This document shows positions 44,020 through 53,506 of a DNA stretch of 64,000 nt, in pieces. The stretch is from positions 1 to 64,000 of the forward strand of contig NZ_PXYI01000001.1 of the NCBI RefSeq assembly GCF_003012735.1, written 5' to 3'. The position numbers were made by a program, and so were the translations under genes. The stretch's first letter is position 1, and each line of letters begins with the position of its first letter. The DNA is from Allosphingosinicella deserti (GTDB lineage: Bacteria > Pseudomonadota > Alphaproteobacteria > Sphingomonadales > Sphingomonadaceae). The notes under the pieces are model-generated. The model searched no databases and was not told the origin of the DNA. It saw only the letters and a program-made list of their open reading frames with translations.

Positions 44020-44979
44020 TCAGTCCCTCGGGGCCGCGGCGCGGCTCAGCCGATCGTTGATCGCAGCGCCAACGCCCGCACGCGGCACCGGTGCCACGGC
44101 GATGCGCGGCTGTTGGGCGGCGTCGGCGCGGTGCAGCGCCCCGAACAAGCGCGCCGCCGCTTCCGCGAGGTCGCCCGAAGCGCTGAGCGTGTCGTCGCCG
44201 GACACGGCGCCGAACCCGATCAGCCATTCGTCCGCCTCCGCTGTGACGGCATCGAGGCGCAGCGGCTTGGACGGCGCATAATGGCTGCTGAGCTGGCCGG
44301 GTGCCTGAATTGTCTCCCCGGCCTCGCCGACCGGCAGGCCGGCGGCCGCGACCAGATCCTCGAACGGCACCGGCCCGGTGCGGAGCAATGTGATCCGCCC
44401 GTCCGCGAAGCCGACGATCGTCGACTCGAGCCCGTGCGCGGTCTCGCCGCCGTCGATGATCAGCTCGATCCGGCCGCCGAGGCTCTTCAGGACATGCTCG
44501 CCGCGGGTTGGGCTGATCGCGCCGCTGGCATTGGCGGACGGCGCCGCCAGCGGCCGCCCGCTCGCCTGCAGCAGAGCCCGCATCGCGGGATGGGCAGGGC
44601 AGCGCAACGCGACCGTCGTCAGGCCGGCGGTTACCGCCGCGGCGAGCCCGGACCCGCCCCTGACCGGAAGCACGAGGGTGACCGGGCCCGGCCAGAATGC
44701 GTCCGCGATGATGCGGGCGGCGCCCGGGAACTCGGCGAGTCCTTCGGCCGCTTCGCGGTCGAGAACATGGACGATCAGCGGATTGAAGGCGGGACGGCCC
44801 TTGGCGGCATAGATGCCGGCCACCGCGGCATCGCTGCCGGCGTCGGCGGCGAGACCGTAGACCGTCTCCGTCGGCACCGCGACCGGGCGGCCTTCGCGGA
44901 TCAGGCGCGCGGCTTCGGCGATCGCGGCCGGACCGTAAGGGAGGATTCGGGTCTCGATCGCTGCGTTTTGCGGGTCCAC
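44020..44979 (-). CDS. tsaC: threonylcarbamoyl-AMP synthase (Sua5 type)
   Basis: The 319-residue enzyme makes threonylcarbamoyl-AMP for t6A tRNA modification. The YrdC domain (about 10-200) shows PTETVYGLAADAG, KGRPAFNPLIVHV with the KxR motif, and PSANASG. A C-terminal Sua5 domain of about 100 residues makes it the long form. TsaB is encoded at 17413-18012. It overlaps no neighbour and lies divergent from the acyl-CoA dehydrogenase gene. Confidence 0.93.
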   Translation of the reverse strand: MDPQNAAIETRILPYGPAAIAEAARLIREGRPVAVPTETVYGLAADAGSDAAVAGIYAAKGRPAFNPLIVHVLDREAAEGLAEFPGAARIIADAFWPGPVTLVLPVRGGSGLAAAVTAGLTTVALRCPAHPAMRALLQASGRPLAAPSANASGAISPTRGEHVLKSLGGRIELIIDGGETAHGLESTIVGFADGRITLLRTGPVPFEDLVAAAGLPVGEAGETIQAPGQLSSHYAPSKPLRLDAVTAEADEWLIGFGAVSGDDTLSASGDLAEAAARLFGALHRADAAQQPRIAVAPVPRAGVGAAINDRLSRAAAPRD

Positions 44980-45026
44980 CCCTGCGCGCTATAGCGCCTC
45001 TTCCGCCCGCGCAACCTGAGGACGCC

Positions 45027-46745
45027 ATGAGCTATACCCCGCCCGTCGCCGAACAGAGCTTCCTGCTCCGGCACATCGTCCGCATCGACGAACTGGCGGC
45101 GCATGCGCCCTTCGCCGAAGCGACGCCCGATCTGGTCGAGGCGATCGTGGAGGGGGCAGGAGCGTTCGCGTCGGGCGAATTTGCGCCGCTCAACCGCATC
45201 GGCGACCAGGTGGGTGCGAAATGGTCACCAGACGGGGTCACTTTGCCGCAGGGCTTCCGCGAAGCCTATCGGGCCTATGTCGAAGGCGGCTGGGGCACGC
45301 TGGCCGGGCCCACCGAACATGGCGGGCAAGGGCTGCCGCTGACGCTTGCGACCGTCGTCATGGAGGATCTCGGCTCGGCGAACATGGGCTTCTCGCTGAT
45401 CATGATGCTGACCCCGGGCGCGGTCGAAGCGCTCAAGCATCACGGCTCGGAGACATTGCAGCAGACCTGGCTCCCGAAGCTGATCAGCGGCGAATGGACG
45501 GGCACGATGAACCTGACCGAATCGCAGGCCGGTTCCGACGTCGGCGCGCTCAAGACCCGGGCGGTTCCGAACGGCGACGGCAGCTTCACGATCACCGGCC
45601 AGAAGATCTTCATCACCTTCGGCGACCATGATCTTGCCGACAATATCGTCCATCTCGTGCTTGCGCGCACCCCCGGCGGTGCCGCCGGTACGCGCGGCAT
45701 TTCGCTGTTCCTGGTGCCCAAATTCCTGCTCGACGCAGATGGCAGGCCGGCGCAAGCGAATGACGTCCGCTGCGTTTCGATCGAGCATAAGATGGGCATC
45801 CATGCCTCGCCAACCTGCGTGATGTCCTATGGCGACGAGGGGCGCTGCAGGGGCTGGCTGATCGGCGAGGAGCATGGCGGCATGCGGGCGATGTTCACGA
45901 TGATGAACAATGCCCGGCTCAACGTCGGCCTGCAGGGCGTCTCGATCGCCGAGGCGGCGACCCAGCAGGCGGTCGCCTATGCCCGCCAGCGGGTGCAGGG
46001 TGCCCGCGAGGGCGCGCCGGCCGCCATCCTTGGCTATCCGGACGTGCGCCGGATGCTGCTGCGGATGAAGGCGCTGACCCAGGCGGCGCGGGCGCTCGCT
46101 TATTATGCCGCGGGCCAGACCGACCGCGCCACGCTCGGCGATGCGGCGGCAAAGGCCAGGGCAGACCTGCTGACGCCGTTGGTCAAGGCCTATGGCACCG
46201 ACATCGGAGTCGAGGTGGCGAGCCTCGGCGTCCAGGTCCACGGCGGCATGGGCTTCATCGAGGAGACCGGCGCCGCCCAGCATCTTCGCGACATCCGCAT
46301 CGCGCCGATCTACGAAGGCACCAACGGCATCCAGGCCGCGGATCTGGTCGGACGCAAGCTGTCGATGGACGGCGGCGGCGTGCTTGCCGCCTTGTTGGCC
46401 GAGGTCCGCGCCGATGCGGTCGACGAGCCTGCGCTGCTGGCGCTGACCGACAGCGCCGATGCCATCGCGCGCCACCTGCTGTCGGCCTCGGCCGACGATC
46501 GTCTCGCCGGCTCCTACCCGTTCCTGACTTTGCTCAGCGCCGTCGTCTGCGGATGGCTGATGAAGCGGCAACTCGTCGCGCTGGACGGCGAGGAGGGGCT
46601 CGATCCCGCCTTCGCGACGATGAAGCGGGCGGCGGCGCGCTTCTATCTCGATCAGATGGTGCCCGAAGCAAGCGGCCTCGCCGCCGCAGCAACGGCCGGC
46701 GCCGCAGCACTCTACGCGCTAGACGAGGAAGCGTTCGCCGCCTGA
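45027..46745 (+). CDS. acyl-CoA dehydrogenase
   Basis: The 572-residue flavoenzyme makes an enoyl-CoA from an acyl-CoA. The landmarks are GWGTLAGPTEHGGQGLP, MNLTESQAGSDVGAL (FAD site), GQKIFITFGDHDLADN, VHGGMGFIEETGAAQHLRD and RIAPIYEGTNGIQA, where Glu of YEGTNG region is the usual catalytic base. The length and a C-terminal domain put it with the long, FadE/AcdA-like group of proteobacteria. No electron-transfer flavoprotein gene is nearby. Confidence 0.9.
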   Translation: MSYTPPVAEQSFLLRHIVRIDELAAHAPFAEATPDLVEAIVEGAGAFASGEFAPLNRIGDQVGAKWSPDGVTLPQGFREAYRAYVEGGWGTLAGPTEHGGQGLPLTLATVVMEDLGSANMGFSLIMMLTPGAVEALKHHGSETLQQTWLPKLISGEWTGTMNLTESQAGSDVGALKTRAVPNGDGSFTITGQKIFITFGDHDLADNIVHLVLARTPGGAAGTRGISLFLVPKFLLDADGRPAQANDVRCVSIEHKMGIHASPTCVMSYGDEGRCRGWLIGEEHGGMRAMFTMMNNARLNVGLQGVSIAEAATQQAVAYARQRVQGAREGAPAAILGYPDVRRMLLRMKALTQAARALAYYAAGQTDRATLGDAAAKARADLLTPLVKAYGTDIGVEVASLGVQVHGGMGFIEETGAAQHLRDIRIAPIYEGTNGIQAADLVGRKLSMDGGGVLAALLAEVRADAVDEPALLALTDSADAIARHLLSASADDRLAGSYPFLTLLSAVVCGWLMKRQLVALDGEEGLDPAFATMKRAAARFYLDQMVPEASGLAAAATAGAAALYALDEEAFAA

Positions 46746-46747
46746 GC

Positions 46748-47968
46748 TCAGGCTACGTTCGCGAGCCGCATCGGCCGCTGGCCGACCGAGCGATAGATGC
46801 GCGGTCCGAGATCGAGGCGGAAGGCACCCATCTTGGCGGAGGGCTGTTCCGCCTCGCGGCCGACCAGCCATGACCGGGATGTGCGCCCCTTGCCGCCGTC
46901 CGCCCAATCATAAGCGACGTTGATCGCAACGACCGGCACGAACACGCGGCGACCCTGAAGCTCGATCTCGCGAACCTCGCTCTTGGGCAGCGACAGCATG
47001 CTGGCGAGCTCGAGCGTGTTGCCGGGCTCGATGGTGACGTGCGGCGATCCGCTATGCTCGTGGATCGCGCCCTTGAGGAAGCCGTCGATCTCGCTCTCGC
47101 CGCTGGCGTTGAACATCCGGCTGTCGATGCGGATGTTGCGCGCCTCGATGTCGCCGACGTTGCGCAGCACCATGTCGAAATGGACCCGCGCTTCGGTGTC
47201 GGTCGCCGCCGCGCGATCGGCGCGGAATTCGATTTCGAGACGGGCACGCGGCACCGGCGGAGCGGCAGGTGCTGCCGGCTTGGCCCGGGGCGGCACGGAA
47301 CGCGGCGTCTCCGCCGCGGTCGTGCGGTAATCGATCTCCGTGTCGCGGACGCGCACCTGGCGCCGGCGGCGGCCAAGCGCAAAGAAGGCGATCAGGCCGA
47401 TTGCGGCCGGTACGGCGAGCCACAGCCAGCCCCAGTCGTTTCCGCCCGAGGAAGGCGCGGCTGCGGCGGGCGCGGCGGGCGATGTCGGATCGGCGGGTAC
47501 CGGAACGGGCGCCGGTGCCGCCGGTGCCGGACCCGGCTGCGGGAGCGTCGCCGAAGGCGCCGGCTCGGGCACAGCGCCGGCGCTGGGGGCAGCTTGGGAT
47601 TGCGGGGCGGACGGCGCGGGTCGCTCGGTCGGACGGGTCGGCGTACGCGCAGCCGGCTGACCCTCAGGCGCCGGCGCAACCGAAGGCGGGGTGGCCGCGG
47701 TGGGCCGCTGCGGCGCCGGAGCGGTCGTGGTCGGCCGGGGCAGCTGCACGGTCGGGATCGCAGGCGCCGGCGTGATTTCCGGACCGGCGACCGGAGGCCG
47801 CTCGCTTTGACCGGGCGTGGTGCGCTCGCCCTGCAGCTGAAAGTCCTTGAGCGCGGGCGGGCCGACCGTCGTCGGCGCCTGGTCCTGCGCGAAGGCCGCA
47901 TTGCTCCCCGCGGCGGCCAGAATAGACGAGATTGCGGCGGCCCTGAGGCTCCGGCGGAAGTTCAGCAT
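46748..47968 (-). CDS. Pro/Ala-rich single-span membrane protein
   Basis: The 406-residue protein has a signal peptide (1-27), a long Pro/Ala/Thr-rich linker (about 28-175), one transmembrane helix (GWLWLAVPAAIGLIAFFALGR) and a soluble C-terminal domain (about 235-406). That domain holds RARLEIEFRADRAA, VRNVGDIEARNIRIDSRMFN and VFVPVVAINVAYDW. It resembles an immunoglobulin-like beta domain. The linker could span the periplasm. The function is unknown. Confidence 0.7.
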   Translation of the reverse strand: MLNFRRSLRAAAISSILAAAGSNAAFAQDQAPTTVGPPALKDFQLQGERTTPGQSERPPVAGPEITPAPAIPTVQLPRPTTTAPAPQRPTAATPPSVAPAPEGQPAARTPTRPTERPAPSAPQSQAAPSAGAVPEPAPSATLPQPGPAPAAPAPVPVPADPTSPAAPAAAAPSSGGNDWGWLWLAVPAAIGLIAFFALGRRRRQVRVRDTEIDYRTTAAETPRSVPPRAKPAAPAAPPVPRARLEIEFRADRAAATDTEARVHFDMVLRNVGDIEARNIRIDSRMFNASGESEIDGFLKGAIHEHSGSPHVTIEPGNTLELASMLSLPKSEVREIELQGRRVFVPVVAINVAYDWADGGKGRTSRSWLVGREAEQPSAKMGAFRLDLGPRIYRSVGQRPMRLANVA

Positions 47969-48094
47969 GTCGATTGGGAATTCCCTTTGCCCGCGCGTCC
48001 TTTACCCGCTGACGAAGCGGCGAGTCTAGCGGCAGGACGGGCAACCTGAGATGAACGGGGCCTGTCGCGCGAGCAAGCCGCACGAGAATGGGCG

Positions 48095-48922
48095 TCAGCG
48101 CCCCCGAACCTGGATCAACCACATGTCCGGCGGTGCGCCGATGCGCAGCGGCAGCACGCTGGTGCCGACACCTGCGCCGACGACGAGCGTCTTGCCGTGC
48201 TCGGCCATCAACCCGCAGGCATAGCGGTTGCCGTAGCGCGACATGGTCGAGAGCGGCCCGATGACCGGGAGGCTGATCTGTCCGCAATGGGTGTGGCCCG
48301 CCGCGGTGAGGCGCACCCAGGCCGGGACGTCCGCGAACGGATCCGGGCTGTGGGAGAGGAGGATCGGAATGCCGCCGATCGCGCGCATCCGACGGAGAGT
48401 CGCGGGCAGATCGTCATGATCGGTGAAGGCATCGTCCACCCCGCCGACGGCCAATGGTCCTGCGCGCACTGCGCTATTGTCGAGTACGCGAACCCCGGCG
48501 CGGACGAGAGCGCTCCGCATCGTTGTCGCGCTGCGCCAGTGATCATGATTGCCGAGCACCGCAAGGACGCCGAGGCGGGCGTTGAGGCCGGCGAGCGGCG
48601 CGACGATTTCGTCGGCCGTGTAGGTGTGCGTGCCGACCGGCTTGTCGCCGACGAGATCGCCGGCGATCAGCACCAGATCGGGCTTGAGGCCGTTGATTTG
48701 GGCGACGATGCGGGCAAGCCGCTCCGGCGGCATATCGGGCCCGGCGACGTGGATGTCGGAAACGAGGAGAAGCTTGAGCGGCGCTCCGCGGAGGCCGGGC
48801 AGCAGGACGTTCGCGCGCCGAACGGTCGGCTTCGATACCGCGCTCCAATAGCCCCAGGACGCGAGCACGACACCAACAAGGAGGGTGGCGGCGGCGACGC
48901 GTGCGAGGAATGAATTCCGCAT
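48095..48922 (-). CDS. membrane-anchored metallophosphoesterase
   Basis: The 275-residue protein has an N-terminal transmembrane helix and the calcineurin-like motifs LLVSDIHVAG, LIAGDLVGD, VLGNHDHWRS, LSHSPDPF and AAGHTHCGQI. This order is that of YkuE-type phosphoesterases, some of which act on UDP-diacylglucosamine or cell-wall lipids. The substrate is not known. It lies 21 bases downstream of the GntR gene in the same direction. Confidence 0.87.
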   Translation of the reverse strand: MRNSFLARVAAATLLVGVVLASWGYWSAVSKPTVRRANVLLPGLRGAPLKLLLVSDIHVAGPDMPPERLARIVAQINGLKPDLVLIAGDLVGDKPVGTHTYTADEIVAPLAGLNARLGVLAVLGNHDHWRSATTMRSALVRAGVRVLDNSAVRAGPLAVGGVDDAFTDHDDLPATLRRMRAIGGIPILLSHSPDPFADVPAWVRLTAAGHTHCGQISLPVIGPLSTMSRYGNRYACGLMAEHGKTLVVGAGVGTSVLPLRIGAPPDMWLIQVRGR

Positions 48923-48943
48923 CCGGTTGAGCCTGCCCGACGC

Positions 48944-49300
48944 TCAGGCGAGGGCGCGGCCGACCAGTTCCTCGACGTCGAGCCCGAGCCGGCGGATCTG
49001 TGCGGCAATGCCGGGCCAGCGCTGCTCGAGGAAATCGCGGCGTTCGGTGTCGCGGAGTCGCTCGGCGGCGCCTTCCGACACGAACATGCCGACTCCGCGC
49101 CGGACGGTGACGAGGCCCTCGTCCTGAAAAGTTTGGTAGGCCTTGGCGACGGTCAGCGGATTGGCGCCATATTCCGCCGCGAGGCTGCGGACGGAGGGAA
49201 GGGCGTCGCCTTCGCGCACCTTTCCTTCAAGGATCATCGCCGCGATCGTGTCGCGCAGGCGAAGGTAGACGGGACGGTCTTCGTTGCTCACATGTGGCAT
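48944..49300 (-). CDS. GntR-family regulator, short YtrA type
   Basis: The 118-residue protein has only the winged helix (PVYLRLRDTIAAMILEGKVR and LPSVRSLAAEYGANPLTVAKAYQTFQDEGLV) and a short C-terminal helical tail, the YtrA layout. No ligand domain is present. Its promoter carries three GTTAGTAC sites, so self-repression is likely. No clear ribosome site precedes ATG 49300, which may be close to the transcript start. It is followed by the metallophosphoesterase gene. Confidence 0.88.
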   Translation of the reverse strand: MPHVSNEDRPVYLRLRDTIAAMILEGKVREGDALPSVRSLAAEYGANPLTVAKAYQTFQDEGLVTVRRGVGMFVSEGAAERLRDTERRDFLEQRWPGIAAQIRRLGLDVEELVGRALA

Positions 49301-49303
49301 AGT

Positions 49304-49360
49304 GTACTAACACGGCAAGGGGGTCAAGCTGGCGTTAGTACGGTAAAGCGGCGTTAGTAC
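49304..49360. promoter_or_regulatory. three GTTAGTAC operator sites in front of the GntR gene
   Basis: GTACTAAC at 49304-49311 (inverted) and GTTAGTAC at 49334-49341 and 49353-49360 lie within 60 bases upstream of the GntR start. The first is extended to GTGTACTAACAC, close to a palindrome. GTN4AC is the general form of GntR operators. The 19- and 30-base spacing would place dimers on nearby DNA faces. They could serve both this gene and the divergent or convergent neighbour. Confidence 0.6.
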
Positions 49361-49377
49361 GACGAAGCGCCGGCCGC

Positions 49378-49959
49378 TCAGCCGTTCCAGGTGCTGACCA
49401 CGTCATCGAAATTCGGCCGCGGCCGTTCCTCGAGTTCGGCAGCGGGGGTGCCGATGAAGATGAACCCGGCGATCCTGTCACCGTCCTTGCCGCCGAGCGC
49501 CTGCAGCACCTCGGGCGATGCTGCGGCCCAGCCGGTCACCCAGCCGGCGGCGAAGCCGATCGCATGCGCGGCATGGAGCAGGTTCATGCAGGCTGCGCCG
49601 CAGGAAAGCTCCTGCTCCCAGCGTGGGATCTTGACGCTCTCCACGGGGGTGAACAGCACGGCGACGAGCTCCGGCGCCTGACGCGCGAAGCGCTCGTTCG
49701 CTTCGAGCTCGAGACGGCCGGGTTCGGAACGCTCATGGCGATAGGCGCGGCCGAGCAGCGACGCGAATCGTTCTCGCGCCTGCTGCGGAATGTGAACGAA
49801 CCGCCAGGGGTGCAGCTTGCCGTGATCGGGGGTGCGCATCGCGACTTCGAGGATCTGGCGGAGCTGGGCGGAATCGGGGCCGGGCGCCACGAGATCGCGC
49901 GGCCGTCCGGAGCGGCGGGTGCGCAGCAAAGTGGCGGGCGAAGAGGCATCGTTGAACAT
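49378..49959 (-). CDS. nitroreductase-family protein
   Basis: The 193-residue flavoprotein-like reductase shows RRSGRPRDLVAPGP, MRTPDHGKLHPWRFVHI (FMN phosphate site) and GAACMNLLHAAHAIGFAAGWVTG, then GFIFIGTPA. This is the YdjA-like short type. It would reduce nitro or quinone compounds with NAD(P)H. It lies upstream of the GntR gene on the same strand. The GntR operator sites sit between the two. Confidence 0.87.
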   Translation of the reverse strand: MFNDASSPATLLRTRRSGRPRDLVAPGPDSAQLRQILEVAMRTPDHGKLHPWRFVHIPQQARERFASLLGRAYRHERSEPGRLELEANERFARQAPELVAVLFTPVESVKIPRWEQELSCGAACMNLLHAAHAIGFAAGWVTGWAAASPEVLQALGGKDGDRIAGFIFIGTPAAELEERPRPNFDDVVSTWNG

Positions 49960-50088
49960 CGCGACCCCCGCTAGCAGTCTGGAGATGTTGCAACAATCCG
50001 CTTCACAAGGCCAAATTGCCCGCTAGGGTGCGCCGATTGCACTTACCCCCTGGCGCCCTTCGCGGCAGCCTCCTGGAGAGTTCCGTAT

Positions 50089-52095
50089 ATGGTGAATGTC
50101 GCCGCCGACAACACGACCGAGGGCGAGCGCCCCGGCGTCTCACGAAGCGATAACGACACCTGGTTCGAGCATCCCCGACAGTTGAAGCGCCTGTTCACCA
50201 CCGAGATGTGGGAACGGTTCGGATTTTACGGCATGCGGGCGCTGCTGACGCTCTATCTCGCGCAGCATTTCCTGTTCAGCGATCAGACCACCACCGGCCT
50301 GTACGGTGGGTTCACCGCGCTGGTCTATCTCACCCCGCTGATCGGCGGATTGCTCGCCGACCGATATCTCGGCTCCAAGCGCTCGGTCAAATTCGGCGCG
50401 GTGCTGATGGCGCTGGGCTATTTCACCCTCTGCTTCGGCGGCGATGCCGCCAAGCCGTACGCGCTGGTCGACGGGCAACGCTACGAAGTCCAGATCGATC
50501 GTGCGGCCGAGGGATCGCCGCAATATCTGGTCGCCGGCGACCAGCGTCTGCAAATTCGCGGAAACGACGACAAATCGGTGTCGCTGCTCGCCACCGACGG
50601 AACCGAGACCCGGCGGATCGCCGCAGGCGGCTTCGAATCGCAGGGCGAGCGTTCCAGCTTCTTCACGATGCTTCTGCTCGCCGGCCTTTCGATGGTCACG
50701 ATCGGCAACGGCTTCTTCAAGCCGAATATTTCGACGATCGTCGGATCGCTGTACGCCGAGGGGGATCGCCGCCGCGACGCCGGCTTCACCATCTTCTACA
50801 TGGGCATCAATCTCGGATCCCTGATCTCCCAATTTTTCTGCCCGCTTCTCTACGTCTGGGTCGGCCCGTGGGCAGGCTTCGGCCTGGCGGCGCTCGGCAT
50901 GCTCTTCTCGTGGGTGCTGATCCAGTTCGATGGCGGCCGATTGAACGGCTATGGCGAACGCCCTGCCGGAGTGGGCGGCGAGCGCGACATGATCATCTAC
51001 ATTTCCGCGATCGCAGCGGTGCCGGTGGTCTGGTTCCTGTTCAGCAATCTGATGAACTATGTGGCGCCGGAAGCCGGATCCGGGATCGTCGGATACATCC
51101 TCTCGCTGCCGATCATGGGCAAGGTGCTGTTCGGAACGTTCCTGATCGGCGTGCCGGCGATCCTCATTTGGTCGTGGCGCAACGGCTCGCGCGCCGAATT
51201 CCAGATGATGGTCGCGGCGATGGTGCTGATCATCTTCAACGTCGTCTTCTGGACTCTGTTCGAGCAGGCCGGATCGTCGCTGACCCTGTTCGCGGACCGC
51301 AACACCGATCTCGCCATCCAATGGACCGGCCCGCTGTTCGCGATGTTCCGCGCGGCGCCGATCACCTACTATCTGGTCGCTATTCTGCTCGCCGGCGGCA
51401 TCAGCGCGCTGGCCTGGTGGTTCTTCGCCTTCGGGGAGCCGCGCGAGACCAAGCGGACGATGGGGTTCGGCTTCCTGGGCCTCGCCGCGGCGATCGTGGT
51501 CGGGCTTCATTTCGCCCGCGAGGGTCTGAGCGCGATGCCGGTCTACATCATGCCGGCGGGACAGACGCAGATCTTCAACGCTCTGTTCATCGTGCTGCTG
51601 GCGCCGGTGTTCGGCATTCTCTGGAACGTGCTGGCCAAGCGCGGCGTGGAGCCGACCATTCCGGTGAAGTTCGCCATCGCCCTGATGGGCGTCGGCGCGG
51701 GCTTCCTGTTCCTGGTGTGGGGTGCGGCCTCGGCCGGTCCCGACTTCAAGGTCGGCCTCGCCTGGCTTGCGGGCCTGTATCTGATCCACTCGATCGCGGA
51801 GCTGTGCATTTCGCCGGTCGGCCTGTCGATGATCACCAAGCTGTCGATCGCCAGGATCGTCGGCATGATGATGGGTGTGTGGTTCCTGTCGATCTCGGTC
51901 GCGCAATATGTCGCCGGCATCGTCGCCCAGGTTGCCAGCGTCGAGACCGTCGGCGGTCAGGTCACCAATCTCAAGGTCAGCCTCGACACCTACAGCAACG
52001 TCTTCTGGACGATCGGCCTCGTTTCGGCGGGCATCGGCCTGCTCCTCCTCCTCCTCTCGCCGTTGCTCAAGAAGTGGATGCATGGTGTCAAATAA
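50089..52095 (+). CDS. POT-family proton-coupled peptide transporter
   Basis: The 668-residue protein has the POT signature WERFGFYGMRALLTLYL and FYMGINLGS. It has about 14 hydrophobic segments. A polar insert of about 80 residues (around 125-205) follows the early helices. It imports di- and tripeptides with protons. Its last codons overlap the first of the lipoprotein amidohydrolase gene by 14 bases. It heads a four-gene operon with two amidohydrolases, so imported peptides may be their substrates or products. Confidence 0.92.
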   Translation: MVNVAADNTTEGERPGVSRSDNDTWFEHPRQLKRLFTTEMWERFGFYGMRALLTLYLAQHFLFSDQTTTGLYGGFTALVYLTPLIGGLLADRYLGSKRSVKFGAVLMALGYFTLCFGGDAAKPYALVDGQRYEVQIDRAAEGSPQYLVAGDQRLQIRGNDDKSVSLLATDGTETRRIAAGGFESQGERSSFFTMLLLAGLSMVTIGNGFFKPNISTIVGSLYAEGDRRRDAGFTIFYMGINLGSLISQFFCPLLYVWVGPWAGFGLAALGMLFSWVLIQFDGGRLNGYGERPAGVGGERDMIIYISAIAAVPVVWFLFSNLMNYVAPEAGSGIVGYILSLPIMGKVLFGTFLIGVPAILIWSWRNGSRAEFQMMVAAMVLIIFNVVFWTLFEQAGSSLTLFADRNTDLAIQWTGPLFAMFRAAPITYYLVAILLAGGISALAWWFFAFGEPRETKRTMGFGFLGLAAAIVVGLHFAREGLSAMPVYIMPAGQTQIFNALFIVLLAPVFGILWNVLAKRGVEPTIPVKFAIALMGVGAGFLFLVWGAASAGPDFKVGLAWLAGLYLIHSIAELCISPVGLSMITKLSIARIVGMMMGVWFLSISVAQYVAGIVAQVASVETVGGQVTNLKVSLDTYSNVFWTIGLVSAGIGLLLLLLSPLLKKWMHGVK

Positions 52096-53506
52096 GGGTC
52101 TTCTTCTTCCCCTCCTGGCGGCCCTCGCCGCCTGCGCCACCACCAGCACCGAAAGCAAAGCCCCGGAGAGCGCGAGCAACGGCCCGGCGCGTTCGAAGCC
52201 GGCGACCTATTCGCGCGATCCCTTCCCCTCGACCTACAAGGTCTATCCGGGCGTGGTGACGGCGATCACCGGGGCGACGATCTTCGACGGCGAAGGCGGG
52301 CGCATCGAGAACGGCACGATCGTGCTCGCCGACGGCGTGATCCGCGCGGTCGGCGGCGCCGACACGCCGATCCCGGATGGGGCGACCCGCATCGACGGCA
52401 CCGGCAAATGGGTCACTCCGGGCATCATCGACGTTCACAGCCACCTTGGTGACTATCCCTCGCCCTCGGTCGAGGCGCACCAGGACGGCAACGAGGTGAC
52501 CGGCCCGGTGCGGCCGGAAGTGTGGGCCGAGCACAGCGTCTGGCCGCAGGATCCAGGCTTCACCCGCGCGCTCACCAATGGCGGGGTGACGTCGCTGCAG
52601 ATCCTCCCCGGATCGGCCAATCTGTTCGGCGGCCGCTCGGTGACCCTGAAGAACGTGCCGGGCCGGACGATGCAGCAAATGAAGTTCCCGGGTGCACCCT
52701 ACGGCCTCAAGATGGCGTGCGGCGAGAATCCGAAGCGTGTCTATGGCGGCCGCAACCAGATGCCGGCGAGCCGAATGGCCAATGTCGCCGTGATGCGGCA
52801 GACCTGGGCCCGGGCGCAGGAATATAGGCGCCGCTGGGACAAATATGAAAAAGACGGCGGCGAGATGCCGGCCCGCGATCTCGCCATGGACACGCTCCGC
52901 GGCGTGCTCGACGGCGACATCCTGGTCCACAACCATTGCTACCGCGCCGACGAGATGGCCAACATCATCGATATGTCGAAGGAGTTCGGCTACAAGGTCT
53001 CGACCTTCCACCACGCCGTGGAGGCCTACAAGGTTGCCGATCTGCTCAAGCAGAACGGCATCTGCTCGGCGCTTTGGGCGGACTGGTGGGGATTCAAGAT
53101 GGAAGCCTATGACGGGATCAACGAGAATATCCCGTTCGTCCACAATGCCGGTGCCTGTACGATCGTCCACTCCGACGATCCCAACGGCATCCAGCGGCTC
53201 AACCAGGAAGCGGCCAAGGCGCTCGCCTTCGGACGCAAGGTCGGCATCCAGATCCCGGACGAGGTCGCCTGGACCTGGCTTGCGATCAACCCCGCGCGGG
53301 CGATCGGAGTCGCCGACAAGACCGGCAGCCTCAAGCCCGGCAAGATGGCCGACGTTGTGTTGTGGAACGGCCACCCGTTCAGCGTCTACACACGGCCCGC
53401 GGAAGTCTGGATCGACGGCGCGCTGATGTACGATTCGGCCGATCCTAGCCGCCGCCCGGTGACCGATTTCGAGCTTGGCCAGCCCGGCGAAGGGGACGTG
53501 AAGTGA
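52082..53506 (+). CDS. lipoprotein amidohydrolase (imidazolonepropionase-like)
   Basis: The 474-residue protein has a lipoprotein signal (LLLPLLAALAAC, lipobox LAAC). The amidohydrolase barrel shows the metal motif VTPGIIDVHSHLGD and the late IVHSDDPNG and ARAIGVADKTGSLKPGKMADVVLW. The missing second His (H-S-H present) and the Asp in HSDD fit the imidazolonepropionase-like group. The substrate is unknown. It overlaps the POT gene by 14 bases and the next gene as GTGA. Confidence 0.87.
   Translation: MVSNKGLLLPLLAALAACATTSTESKAPESASNGPARSKPATYSRDPFPSTYKVYPGVVTAITGATIFDGEGGRIENGTIVLADGVIRAVGGADTPIPDGATRIDGTGKWVTPGIIDVHSHLGDYPSPSVEAHQDGNEVTGPVRPEVWAEHSVWPQDPGFTRALTNGGVTSLQILPGSANLFGGRSVTLKNVPGRTMQQMKFPGAPYGLKMACGENPKRVYGGRNQMPASRMANVAVMRQTWARAQEYRRRWDKYEKDGGEMPARDLAMDTLRGVLDGDILVHNHCYRADEMANIIDMSKEFGYKVSTFHHAVEAYKVADLLKQNGICSALWADWWGFKMEAYDGINENIPFVHNAGACTIVHSDDPNGIQRLNQEAAKALAFGRKVGIQIPDEVAWTWLAINPARAIGVADKTGSLKPGKMADVVLWNGHPFSVYTRPAEVWIDGALMYDSADPSRRPVTDFELGQPGEGDVK

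Noticed and set aside
50140-52179. Minus-strand frame of 679 codons
   Set aside because: Antisense to the POT transporter; charged low-complexity product.
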